A stretch of DNA of 64,000 bases from Batrachochytrium dendrobatidis JAM81 (Eukaryota; Chytridiomycota; Chytridiomycetes; Rhizophydiales): the NCBI RefSeq assembly GCF_000203795.2, contig NW_006281102.1, forward strand, positions 786,567-850,566, read 5' to 3'. The notes beneath the pieces were generated by a model. That model was not told the DNA's origin. It made no database searches and was given only the letters and a program-made list of their open reading frames with translations. Made by a program: the position numbers and the translations under genes. How positions within the stretch are numbered: position 1 is the first letter of the stretch; each line of letters begins with the position of its first letter. Of this stretch, positions 33,640 through 44,880 are shown in pieces.

Positions 33640-34198
33640 TATAATAGATCTTGGAGTAAGTTTGAGCTGCTTGTAATTCAACACAAATGGTGTTTGTCAT
33701 ACCTTCAAGATAAAGCGCGACCAGGTCACCTAAAAGGCAGATACTGCATTAGATTGCTCAGTTCAAGGAAAGATGGGGTTTCAGCTGGTGTCTGTCTGTG
33801 GTAAGGAAGCAAGCGATAGATATTCTTGCGATATTCTTGCCATTCAAATTAACGGACAATCTTTCAATATTTACGCAACCAAGCAAGACTCGAGCCTGAA
33901 AGTGCGGTTGAATTCTATGCAAACATATTTCCAAATACATGGATACGTACTGACAGTTGATGTTAACCCATTTCCATCTCAATCGTCGTTAGCTTGAACA
34001 CTCAATAGTCAATCCTTTTATTAATGATACGAATTCTACACAAGGAACTGACTGACCCTTCAAAAACCAACGAGACCTGTGCTATGTCAACAAAAAAGGG
34101 ATTCCAACAACTATGCTAGGTTACAGCATCTGCAAAGCCTTAAAAATGTCATCCACTTTTTTATCCTACAAACCAACTAGCTGTATACATCCTATAGA
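33640..34198. other. Intergenic, SDR to aspartic protease
   Basis: 559 bp between divergent genes. A 74-codon frame open on both strands (33758-33997) has no recognisable domain and no splice partners that I trust. Not called. Confidence 0.35.
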
Positions 34199-35832
34199 AT
34201 GATAGTGATATACTTGATTTTCACATTATTTGAATACATAGATGCTGTTCGCTCCCCATTAGTGCATCCATTTGACCATACACCGTTGAATCAGCTATCT
34301 AAACGATCGCGAGTAGAGTTGACTGGCAATTTCAAACAATGTTTTGCAATCCAAATGACTGTCGAGGGAGTTGATGTGGGTAATGCTTGAGTTTGTAGTA
34401 TATTGGTCAATTGGTCAATTGGCTTTAATGAGCAATATGTATTTTGAATAAAACATTAGACTAATGGATTCAGTTTGATGACGGCATTCGTGTCAATCCT
34501 TGAATAGATGAAATTGATGGTCGATTCTGGAACAACAGACACTGGAGTTGCTACTACTCGACTGAGCCATTATGATGGTCCAGCTATCAAATTGGATCAT
34601 GTTTTTGGTCTTAGATTAAACTGGATGTCATATGTTGACCGATCTTATTGGTTTGGGTATGCATTCAATGGACGCATTTCGATTCCCGGAACAACCATTT
34701 GGGCTAGTCAAGCCCCAATAACTGGTATAACTATACAGTCTACTAGGCCATTGTTCATGAGTCCAAACATTAACGGAATTCTAGGGATATCGTATCCAGA
34801 AAATGCTAGATATCATGGTATACATGGATCTGTAATAGATGCGTTTTTCAACGAAAACACCATTGATAAAAACGAAGTAGCGATACAAATGTGTTCATAT
34901 TCGCTGACCCATGATAGCTATATTGATATCGGAAACAAAGACATTGAACCAAAATGCGGAACAGACGGAACTCCACTAATTTGGATCAAGTCTCCAAGTA
35001 GAAAGTTTATAACTGTCACTGTCTTGAGAATCACGGTAGATAATCAGTTGGTCAAACTACCCAAAGGCTTCCAACGCGCAAAACTGTTTACTTTAAACCA
35101 ATGGTCACTGTTTGATGTATGCTCCACACACACACAAGTGCCTGACACGGTCTTCGAAGCACTGAAAAAAGCCATCAAGACCAGCAAAGCAATCTTGAGT
35201 CATATCAGTGATTTAGGTTGGGAAGGATTCTTTTGCGGCAAACTCAACATGCCAAATACAATCAAGTTTGACTGGAAAAAGTTTCCCACTATTTCGTTTA
35301 CAATGGAATCTGCCAGCTCATTGGATTCAGCTACAGACACGCTGCCAGTTGTTGTTACATTATCTGGAATGGATTATATTCAGCAAAACGAAAGAGGCGA
35401 ATGTAAGTTTTTGCATGATAGGTTCCATCTAAACAAATTTTTTCAGTAACTATAGTTTAATTGAAATGACTAGATCAATTTTTGATTCGAGGTGGTTACA
35501 ATAGATATGTGAGTTTTGGTATATCGAGTTTTCTCAGACTCAAAATTACCATTGATCGTACTAATGGAAACGTCGGACTTGGGCCTGGCTGTAATTGTGA
35601 ACACTCTATTGATGGGTATCCAGCTTTACAAGATCCGTATGGAAAAATATGGCGTTCTCCAATGTAAGTAGACAGGCAAATCAAAATGAAGTTTATATTG
35701 ATTTGATACAAACCAAATGATGGTTCTGTTAATTTTAGCGCACAGGCCTCCAATGACCCATTAGAATCTACTCAAAATGTACCACAGTCTCAGGCAGCTT
35801 CATCCAGTACATCTGAGCACGATTATACGTGA
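34199..35832 (+). CDS. Pepsin-family (A1) aspartic protease, atypical second site
   Basis: Secreted aspartyl protease-like protein, 451 aa. Exons: 34199-34375, 34508-35402, 35474-35663, 35739-35832 (GT-AG, phases close). Residues 1-18 (MIVIYLIFTLFEYIDAVR) are a signal peptide. The first catalytic motif is intact: LMVDSGTTDTG, with the flap region YVDRSYWFG after it and GILGISYP, as in pepsins. Where the second D-T/S-G-T/S motif should be (35110-35150) the sequence is SLFDVCSTHTQVPDTVFEAL: the Asp is kept but the Gly is replaced by Cys. The C-terminal lobe continues normally (FGISSFLRLKITIDRTNGNVGLGP). A Ser/Gln-rich tail follows. Secreted A1 proteases are expanded in Batrachochytrium; this member may be inactive or altered in activity. 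Confidence 0.85.
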
Positions 35833-35934
35833 ATATGACGCTAAAAAGATATCTAGCAGTAACTGCTCATGGTTTATTGATGAAAGATATAAAAGAAATC
35901 GAGTCATTTCTACAGAGTAGTAATAAACGACTAT

Positions 35935-36060
35935 TACAGATGCATCCACGTAAAATGAAACACTAAACAAGAATGTCAAAATACATAATGAGCTGTTTGA
36001 CAGAGTTGATTGATATTATGCAGATTTTTGTATAAAAACTGGGAGAATGACCAATATATT
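35935..36060 (-). mobile_element. TIR repeat, copy 5 (3' end fragment)
   Basis: TACAGATGCATCCACGTAAA at 35935 and the following ATGAAACACTAAACAAG with TGTCAAAATACATAAT match the left end and subterminal part of copy 1 at 3346-3400. No second end is nearby. The remainder of the 35833-36321 gap shows nothing recognised. Confidence 0.55.
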
Positions 36061-36321
36061 TCATATTCTCGATACTTTTATTTTATTACAAACGAGTATT
36101 GAGTGATTGACACGTATAGTTGTATTCTTGAACTGAAGCGTAAATGTATCGAGTTACAAGAGTTTCTTGAATGTTGTCAGATATTTCTTGGTTGCGTAAA
36201 ACCAACATTCCAATAACAATCCAAAATAAATTCAAGTCATCAATATTGAATACGACTATAATCTGATAGCAACTCAATTCATCACTACACAACCATCATC
36301 ATTCATTCAAGACATCCTCTG

Positions 36322-39300
36322 ATGACTCCTATAGCTGATTCAAGTTTAGATCCCACGAGTGCTAGACTCTCCAAGGATCGTCTGTTTGCTTCCGTAAGTA
36401 TTGTGACGGTGTTCTCAGTTTCCAGCTGGCCATCTAACTCCTTGTCTATGAATTTCTATATATTAGCTGAAGCCATTGTGCATCCAATGCATGGATCCTA
36501 TACTGTGTTGGAAATGGAATCCGTCTTCAACTCGTCCGACATCCAGTCATCCAGTCGCTATGCTCCTTGCTGAGCTTGATTCACAGATCTCTGGCTTGTC
36601 TGTGACAGATGCTGCTGATTTGGTTGCTCCTTTGCTAGCATACATTTCATTCCCATTGGTAGAAGCCATCAAGTCTCGCATGGCAACTAGCACCACGACA
36701 GAGTGTGTTTGTCGCTGTTTGGCATTTCTGTTGCAAACATCTGCACCGTCTGTCAAGTATTTTCAACCACCTCCTGCGCTGGTATCTCAGTTACTGTTGG
36801 AACTTCCTCTAATTATCTTCTCTCCATCGTTGATCAATAATAAGCAAACCTTACCACAGAATCCTCGTCAATCGTTGGCATTAACTGCTGTCCGTCCAAG
36901 CGAAGATCTTAAACTATGTGTTGTCAAGGCTTTGAGTGCTTTATTTGCTGGCCAACAAGCAATGCAATCTCGTCCAGAGTGCACCACTTCTATTGATTTC
37001 ACCTCTGCTCAACTCCAGCCTATACTTGCACATAACATGATTTTGCTGCTAGATTTACTTGCAACTGAAAAATCAATTGAACTATGCGGACATGCATTGA
37101 ATGCTCTTGCAGACTTGGTTCGATTAATCAGCGTATCTCCAGATGCTCTTGCACAATTTCTTCCAGGAATCGTGTCAGGTATTGTCAAATATATCCTCAT
37201 AGGTGATGAAAAACGGCATCATTCGCTTTTTGTTGGATGTTTTGTTGTTCTTGAATTGTCTATCCAAGGCACGCTCAGCGATACCATGTCAACCTCGTTT
37301 ATGGTTAAACAAGATACAGCAAAAGAAATTCTGGAGCAAATTGCAAGTAAAGTAGATTTAAACCAACTCAAATCTCTCACTCTGCAAGATGACTCTGCGT
37401 CGAGTAAAGAGGATAAATCAAAATCCCAGTTGAAACACATTGCGCCTCGTACTGCTAATTGGTACAAGGTAAATTCAAACAACATTTCCGCCATTCTGCC
37501 CAAATTAGCCAAACTTAGATTGCATCAAAACCCGATTGTTCAAACAGCCTTGCTAGACTTTTCAACCCAATTATTCATATCATGCACACAATCACTATCT
37601 GGCACAGTTTCGTTTTTTGTGGACAACATCATTATTTTATGCTCTCTGCTTCAATCAGAAACTTTAAATAACAAATCAAAAAGTGGAAATGATTCCCTGC
37701 ATTTGGCACAACACCAATTAAATACACTTCAAACAACTCTTCAAAGCTCAATGGCTACCACTCGTGTTTTGACAGATCGGCTATCGCAACTACTAGATCA
37801 TTTGCCAACACAGCTTACATCAACTAGTGAAACGATTCAGCTTGAAACACTGCTACTCATCAATGGATATATTCGTCTTTTAGAAATCAAGGCCGCGCCG
37901 ATTATTCAGGGTAGTATTAACCAGGTTGTAAAGGCATTACTGAGTGTATTGGTATTTGAAACGAATGGCGTGCGTATGGTTGAAAGCCGTCATAGAACAC
38001 TCGGTGCAGCATTAACATTGATGGAGTCGGTGTCGGCATCAAATGCTTTTGATCAAGACATGTCAATACCTGCACCTCAAAGACACTTTCAAACATTCTA
38101 TGATGATCGAATCTTGACTCAGATATGTCGCTTGTGTCGACTTTTAGCTTATTACGGTGATGCAGAAATGCTTGTCGATGTTTTCTCTACCAAGCTGAAT
38201 GTTGAAAGGACACAGACGTCCGAGACAATTGATCCTCTGCACCAGCAAGTATCACAGCAACATTTTTCTGCAGCACTGTTTGTGCTTGGACAGATTGCAT
38301 TAGGAACGCTTGGTGGAGGATTGAAAGATGATGGAATTGATGTTGCTGAATCAAACTCGACGACACGTTTGAGCGCAGTACGGCTTGCGCGGTCAGTTAT
38401 TGCAGAGTTTCTCGATCTATCTATTCTGCACATGCCGACCAACATTTCTGAAAAACGGTTGTTTTTGGAACCTGAAGCACCAACACATCTTATTAAATCA
38501 AATCCAACATATAGCAGGAACTTGCAGCTTCAGCCAACTGTTCGAGACTTTAACCATGTTATTATCTGTACCAGTTTGGTTTTAGAGGGCCTTGGAAGAT
38601 TGGCGGATGTATTGACGCCTGATGAAGCTACACTAATATTGATTGATGGTTTGTATCCCATTTTAGAAAAACTGGGAGATCGTAGCCACGCAGTAAGCAA
38701 TGCGGCAGGATGGGCATTGCAACAGTTTGCACAAACATGCTCGCGCTCGCCTCTTGCATTCCCATCTGTTGTTTTGCCATCAATAGATTTTGAAAAAAAG
38801 GATAATGAGACACTGCCTGCTCAAATAGGCACAGTCTGTAAGCTGGTACTTTCGCATATTGACTATTTGGTTGATTCGGTATCGCAACGCATCCGTCATA
38901 TTCGTCATTTTCCTATGGCTCCCAAAGTCCTGACTGCAGCGATTCGTGTTACTGGAGTAGAGATTGTTGGGCCATTGCTGACAGATTGTGTGGACTTGCT
39001 TATAGATGTTTTGGATGAGCTGGGAACTTCTGGACGTGGTGGTGATTTGTTACTTCAAGAACTTGACAGTGCGAATCATATAAAATTCAACAATGATTCG
39101 AAAATAACTCATCGACATGCTATTGGGCTACTTGACTCGGATGATCCTGGACTGGTCGGTGAAGTTATTTCCGTTCTATATGCATTGATTGAAGTCATGG
39201 CCAATGCACCTGAATCTAAACGAGCAGCACAGGATGTATTGGCCAAACGCTCTGGCAATCTACTTGGAAATGTCAATACTTTTAGAGCTTTAAATGACAA

Positions 39301-40537
39301 ATCCAAGCTGATTCAAGATACGGATATGCACAAGGTTGATGATATTTTGGGTATCCAGCACTGTTCTGCAGAAATTCGCGCTTACTTTATTGAACGACGC
39401 AAACCTGTTGATGACGACGCAGATAAAAATGATTCCCTTTCAGCCAAAGAGTTTTTTGAACAGAGATTAAAGGAGGCTAAACCCAATCGTGCCTCAATTG
39501 GAAATGAGATGGCAGATGAGTTGTCTGAACCTACACAAAAACCTGATGCAGATCCAATTCCACCCACACCGTTCGAATCTCTTTCACACCAGATTTTGTC
39601 CAATTCTGTTCATTTTTTGTCCTCCGACTCTCCTTTGATACGAGTGCGTGTTCTTCGCATGCTTAGAATGGGAATTTCCCTTTTGTCTAATCGACCATCA
39701 GATCTCAATCCACTGATTCACATTATATGGCCTAAATTGGTTTCCCGTGTAAAAGATACGTTGCATTATGTAGCTTTGGAAGCGGTGCTAGTTATTGGTG
39801 CTGTAGTGAACGTATCACCAGAGTTTGTCCGCAAGCGAGTGAGTGATGACATTATCCCTATATATGCTCAGCTGTTCAAATCTTTACAAACCAAAGCATC
39901 CAGCGCAATTATGGGCAAATCCAAAGCGAATGAATCTGTGGCAAACGCACGTTCAAGTGTAAAGAGAGATGTGGTATCATTACTACATCCAACCTCGATC
40001 ACCTCTGCAAGAAACCATATATTTGAATCTATTGACACAACAACCGTAGAAACGCGTCTTTTTATGGCATGTCTATCCACTTTAGAAAGTATGTTTGACT
40101 CGATGATGCTATTGCGACACGATATAGATGTATTGGTGACTGCTTTAATTGGGTTATTGAATTTTCGGGTTTATTCGGTTGACGTAAGGAATGCAGTGGT
40201 TGATTTGATTGGAAGATTTATACGTGGTGAAAATAAGATGCCAGGAAATAATGGTGGTAACGATTGGGTTTGGGCAGTTGTCTGGATTACTGCTGGTGCA
40301 AGTCAGCTTGAGTTGACTGGTGGTTGCCAAGATAAAGACGTATTGTTAAAGTCATTGAGTGTAACAAATGGTACTAGAGAAGCTTTTGCACCTCCTGGGA
40401 CTTATTCCGAGTTTGATTCTGAACGGCTAATTCAAGTACTCGACATGTGTGGCGAACCAGGAGTGTCCGTTGTTTTGAATGACAAATGGGCTGAATGTGA
40501 TTTGGCATTTGGTGGAAGATGGACTCAATCAACATAA
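36322..40537 (+). CDS. TTI1: TTI1 (TELO2-interacting protein 1), HEAT-repeat protein
   Basis: Subunit of the Tel2-Tti1-Tti2 complex, an Hsp90 co-chaperone assembly that matures PI3K-like kinases (TOR, ATM, ATR). Exons: 36322-36393 and 36467-40537; the 73-bp intron is GT-AG and phase 0; about 1380 aa. The protein is alpha-helical throughout. Family landmarks: EKLGDRSHAVSNAAGWALQ, a block with YLVDSVSQRIRHI and FPMAPKVL, and near the end LNPLIHIIWPKLVSRVKD followed by FVRKRVSDDIIPIYAQL, which matches the conserved C-terminal Tti1 region. The first exon is short but its splice gives SLKPLCIQCMD, consistent with the family's N-terminal helix. The length is longer than the animal protein (about 1090 aa), mostly in loops. 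Confidence 0.87.
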
Positions 40538-40759
40538 GTTATATATTACTATTAACAATCTCAGCTTGTACATTTTTTTTCATTTTTTCGACTATTTGAA
40601 TGTAATAAGTATCAATGAATTGTATTATGAGTTGAATGGTGTTGAGTATGTATGCGAGTGTCGCATTCCAGTTAACGAAACAAGCTGCTGTAGAAGATCG
40701 AGATTTCTCATTTTAAGGCTGGCAATCTGACTTCCAAACTCTTTGGATGAGCGTATCAG

Positions 40760-42452
40760 CTATTCCAATTTCATAGATATACAAGCAGGTAGTTTAGTGA
40801 TTTCAATGCAGTTTTGGGCATTCTCGTCACTTGAATCAAATTCATCTACCTCTTGTTCAAGCGAAAGACATCTGGCCTCGTTCTTTTCAGCGCGCATGTA
40901 ATCTGCCATTGACGACGAAGAAAAAACGCCAGTATTGGTCATGGTTTTAGATGCATTCATTATATGTGTACTCGCCACACCCGAGCCATCACCAATCAGC
41001 GTCTCTAATTTTTGTATTACTTGTTCTTGCTTTTTTATCGTTGTCCTATAATCTTGAGAAGATCGCGCATCTTGCTGGAGTTTGAGAAGATATGCCTGTT
41101 GTGCCGTGTGTGCCTGTCTGAGTTCTGTATATTTGGCTATCAAATCCTGGTGCTAAAGTGATCAAACCACAATCAAATTCCCAAACACAAGTGCATTAAT
41201 AAGTATATACGACTCCCGTAGCGATCAAGTAGAATACCTTGGCAGCCTCTTGCTTTTGAGTTTGAATGCGCTTTAACATGCTCTTGTTGTCGTTGATTAC
41301 GGATTGAATTCGATCAACTAAAACTAGTAAAATGACATATCAATTAAACATGAAGCAATCAACAGAAATAGATTTTGAGGTTACATATAGTCAAGGACAA
41401 AGCCAAATTGTAATTCTTTTTGATTTCATCAAGCTAAAAAGGATATCATATCTCCGCCTCAATTCGGTATCAGATACCAAATCAATATCAACAGTTTTAA
41501 GACAGCGTTGCGTGTCTAATTCGACATGTTCAAGCCGTTGCTGGAGGGTTTGAATCGTGTCGGCCTGGTGAGTATTGGCTTGTCGTAGTCTAGTCAAATC
41601 TCGCTCAAGCTTTTTGATGGTCTCTGATCGCGTTTGCACATCTTTGATCAAAGTTTCAATCAAAAGAGTATGATGGTTGCAATGAGCAACTAGAGATTTA
41701 AACTGAAATGAACTTGATGGTCTTGAAGCTTTTATAGATGATTTGGATGTTGGAAAAGGATCCATGTTTGACCGAGTTGTAGATTTTACCGAACTTGGTC
41801 TTGATACAATTGATATGGAGTGATCATGTAGCACAGTTTCTATAATGGGCTTGACTGTGTTGATCAATCTTAGCTGTACTGTCAACGTTGCTACAGGTGA
41901 TTGTGAATGCTTCATCTCACTTATATCATGACCATGCTGAAATCGAGTTGTATCATTGTCATGACTGAGATTCGGCCACATTCTACTCTCAATATCCATC
42001 TGCATGTTATGTTCCAACGTGGACCATATATCATTTAAAAATATTTTTGCGCTGCCTCGATGTTCTGGCAGTCCATTTGGATCTTGTGATGCGGTGGACG
42101 TGGATTGGATTCTTCTTACAACTTGCCAAGCAGAAATAACAAGCATAGGCGGTTGAGGAGTTGACTCTGCACAACTCAATTGGGTTTGAGCTACTACTTC
42201 TGCACGCTTGTTGGTAGCCTTTAAAAATGTGTCGAGTTTGTGCGTAGTGTTTTCATTCGAGTATCCATCCATATCAAACACGTATGGCTGATTGGTATAG
42301 ACTGGCGTTTTTGTTTTGCTGGACACATCCGTTGTGTAGGTAACGGGCAGATGTGGTGGATGTTGGAACTCGACGACAAGATAGTAGTTGCCTGCATTTT
42401 TAAAATGGATGCTGGCAAGTGATACTGATATTTGCTTGCAATCTGAATTCAT
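40760..42452 (-). CDS. Coiled-coil protein with C2-like N-terminus (CCDC33-like)
   Basis: Exons: 42452-41399, 41317-41238, 41152-40760; about 508 aa. The last junction (phase 0, GT-AG) is solid. The first donor (GTCCTT at 41398) is weak and was chosen because it is the only one found that restores frame; the acceptor could also be 6 bp earlier. The N-terminus (ISVSLASIHFKNAGNYYLVVEF) reads like the first strands of a C2 domain. Long polar linkers follow. After about residue 270 there are coiled coils: SETIKKLERDLTRLRQ, TLQQRLEHVELD, RIQSVINDNKSMLKRIQ, and YRTTIKKQEQVIQKLETLIG. That last pattern and the layout recall animal CCDC33, a testis/ciliary protein. I give no firm name. Confidence 0.6.
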
Positions 42453-42508
42453 TTTGAATGGGCGTTACGATAGATTTAGTAATAAAATGGATACGATTGT
42501 GCACGAGT

Positions 42509-42620
42509 TGGCCGTATCCATGTAAAATCAACCATTTCTGTTGGGTTTTGCAGTGATTATTTTGCTTTGGAATGAACAATGACTAAATCTTTGCGTTTTC
42601 CTACTACAAATTGACTGCTT
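42509..42620 (+). mobile_element. TIR repeat, copy 6 (5' end fragment)
   Basis: GCCGTATCCATGTAAAATCA at 42511 followed by TTTCTG, GCTTTGGAATGAACAATG and GCGTTTTCCTACTAC. These match the 5' subterminal part of copies 1 (reverse) and 4. It lies between the two minus-strand genes, in the 42453-42739 gap. Confidence 0.55.
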
Positions 42621-42739
42621 CAATACACTGCTGAAATCAAAGTTTATTTCGTGCAGTCTTGTTTATATCCAACACATCAATGGTGAGATGCAACAAATTG
42701 ATATAGTGCTTAATTTATTCAACTCTCATCAAATTACAA

Positions 42740-44552
42740 TCAAACCAAAATCCCTTTAAAAAATGCATTTCGGATCATTCCAAGCCCAAGCTTATTTGTC
42801 AAAGAAAACCATCCAGTATGTGCAACTACCCGACTTGCATATCGAACAAACTGAGAAATATAGTGCAATGTTTGCCAGATTAAGGCATACATGTGTGCCA
42901 TGACAATATGAGTTCGATCCCGCCATGCTCTATATCGCATTACCTTTTCATGTTTGAGAATATAGGATTCCCGAATCTCGCGTTGAAGGTCATCATACAT
43001 GCGATCCCAGTACTGTCTGCCTACGCAGGCAGGCCCAGGAGGTTCAAGTCTGGAAACAAAGGAATCAAGATCATGTACTGCAGGGATGGCAACACGCTCG
43101 ACTTCACGCATGATTGCTTCAAGTGGTTTTCGACCAGTGATTTGAGTTGGAAGGTTACCAGACAACTTTAGTTGGGTCATCATGTTGTTCCACAATGTTG
43201 TTGCTGCCTCCATAGCCATGTTGTTGACCAGTGCCTCTGTAGCTGTTACCATGTTGAATCTAAATAAAAGACAAGAATCGAGTCATTCAATCAATGATTT
43301 CCAACTTGACCAAAAACAATGAATGAACAAACCTGTTTCCACCTCTTCGAATCTGTAGAATCAACTCATTAATCAGCTGAACAACCATGGCACCATCACC
43401 CTGCACACCGCCAATTTCAAATGGCACCAGGTTATCAATTATACCCTGTGCCATCTCGCAACAGACGTCATCATACTGACTGAGTATAGTTTGTCTGCCG
43501 TATCCGGAATCACGAAGTTTTCTAGGATCATTATTATACGGAATTTTGTTGAATTCTACTTGAAAACGATCCTTGATAAGGGAGCGAATACAGTTGATTG
43601 CCTCATCGCCCTCATCCTCGCACAGCAGATCCTGAAGAAGAGTGGTGTTGGGTATTTCTTGGTTGATGGTCATATTTTCAACAAGAACAATGGATTTGGG
43701 TATGCATGTTTGATCTGTAGCAGTAGCATTTGCCTAGAAATCCAGTTGGAATATATATTTTGGCACATGAATTAGTGCACGCAATGCACTGGCTTAATGG
43801 TTTTTAAAGCCGATATTTGGTTACAAATCACAATCGATATTCACCATGTTTAAGACCTGCATGACGGTATCAAGGCCATTTGTAGTGAAGCAAGCTCGCT
43901 CAAAGATATACATACGGGCTGATAAGCGAGCAGCCAGACCAATGACAAAAGGAAGGGCGGTCTGGTTGTGATTTGCACCGCCTTCACAGTCCAGAAATAT
44001 GATGTGACCATCCAAGAGGTTTGAGGCTTTAAAGACAAGCATGTCTATTCCATGAGTGACGGGAACATTTCCAGGAGCCGCATGAAACTATCAGATGGAT
44101 ATAGAAACAAATGTGAGTCAAATCAGTGAGAATCGTCAGCACGACTTGAATGCAAAACAAGCAAAAATAGTCTAATTGATGTGGTATTCATGGTCTTGAA
44201 TTGCATACAAAATGTAGTCGGAATTGCCTACTTTGTGATTGTGGTTGCCGGTCAACTTGGCTCTGATTTCAGTAGCAGTGCGACTCTTTCCAGACCTTCC
44301 AAGTCCTGCAAAGGCAATAATATGCAAAGGAAGAGGTAGTTGCTTAAGAATGTCTTGTGCTTGAGGAGTGATTCCTGTAGCCAAATATCGACGAGATTTG
44401 TTGCCGTGATGGTTGGGATTTTTATTTGCAACAGGCAACAGCAGTTCCATCTGAATCAATGGAACTGGTTGAGCCAAGAGCTCCCAGTTTGTATCAAAGT
44501 AAGTAGACTTTCTCACTCTCTGCATGAGTGAAGCGATGGATTCCATGGTCAT
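42740..44552 (-). CDS. GBP/atlastin-like large GTPase
   Basis: Dynamin-superfamily GTPase of the guanylate-binding/atlastin type, 490 aa. Exons: 44552-44232, 44087-43857, 43733-43333, 43259-42740; GT-AG, phases close. Motifs: P-loop AGLGRSGKSRTA (about residues 81-92), VTHGID in the switch-I position, and IIFLDCEGGANHNQ as the G3 motif (DxxG). VLVENM matches the strand before the guanine-specificity motif, where GBPs usually have an RD pair; I do not see a clean one. The C-terminal half is helical (LWNNMMTQLK, YILKHEKVMRYRAWRDR) and may be the stalk. There is no CAAX box and no clear transmembrane hairpin, unlike prenylated GBPs or atlastins. Role unknown; relatives act on membranes or in cell-autonomous defence. 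Confidence 0.75.
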
Positions 44553-44880
44553 TGTATCAATCCAGAATAGTTTAGTTGTTCAAAGAAAGTTTCGAGTTTC
44601 GCGTGAACTTGAAAGTCATTACACAGCCAAGAGTAACTGCATTTGTCATGCAGTTACTGGAGTGCAGAATGAATTTACAAAGCCAATCCGTCTTGCTAGA
44701 CCTTGCCAGATATCAAGCCATTCAAGCAAGTAATGAAACAGCCCCAATACACGTGATTACACGTGATATTTTGAAAGTGCTTGCAAATGGCTTGAAAGCA
44801 AATGCAAGTTGCTCATCATCAATTGATACAATTGCAATACTACAGTTAGCCATCAACGATCGACTCTGCAGCTGTTACAA
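44553..44880. other. Divergent intergenic region
   Basis: 328 bp between the GBP-like gene (-) and a membrane-protein gene (+). It should carry both promoters. A 137-codon frame runs through it and into the next gene in another frame; not considered coding. Confidence 0.4.

Noticed and set aside
33758..33997. 74-codon frames on both strands between SDR and protease genes
   Set aside because: No domain, no splice partners, and similar length open on the opposite strand.
41391..41399. C2/coiled-coil gene ending at the TGA at 41391
   Set aside because: Two downstream exons continue the coiled coil in phase and end at a proper stop at 40760.
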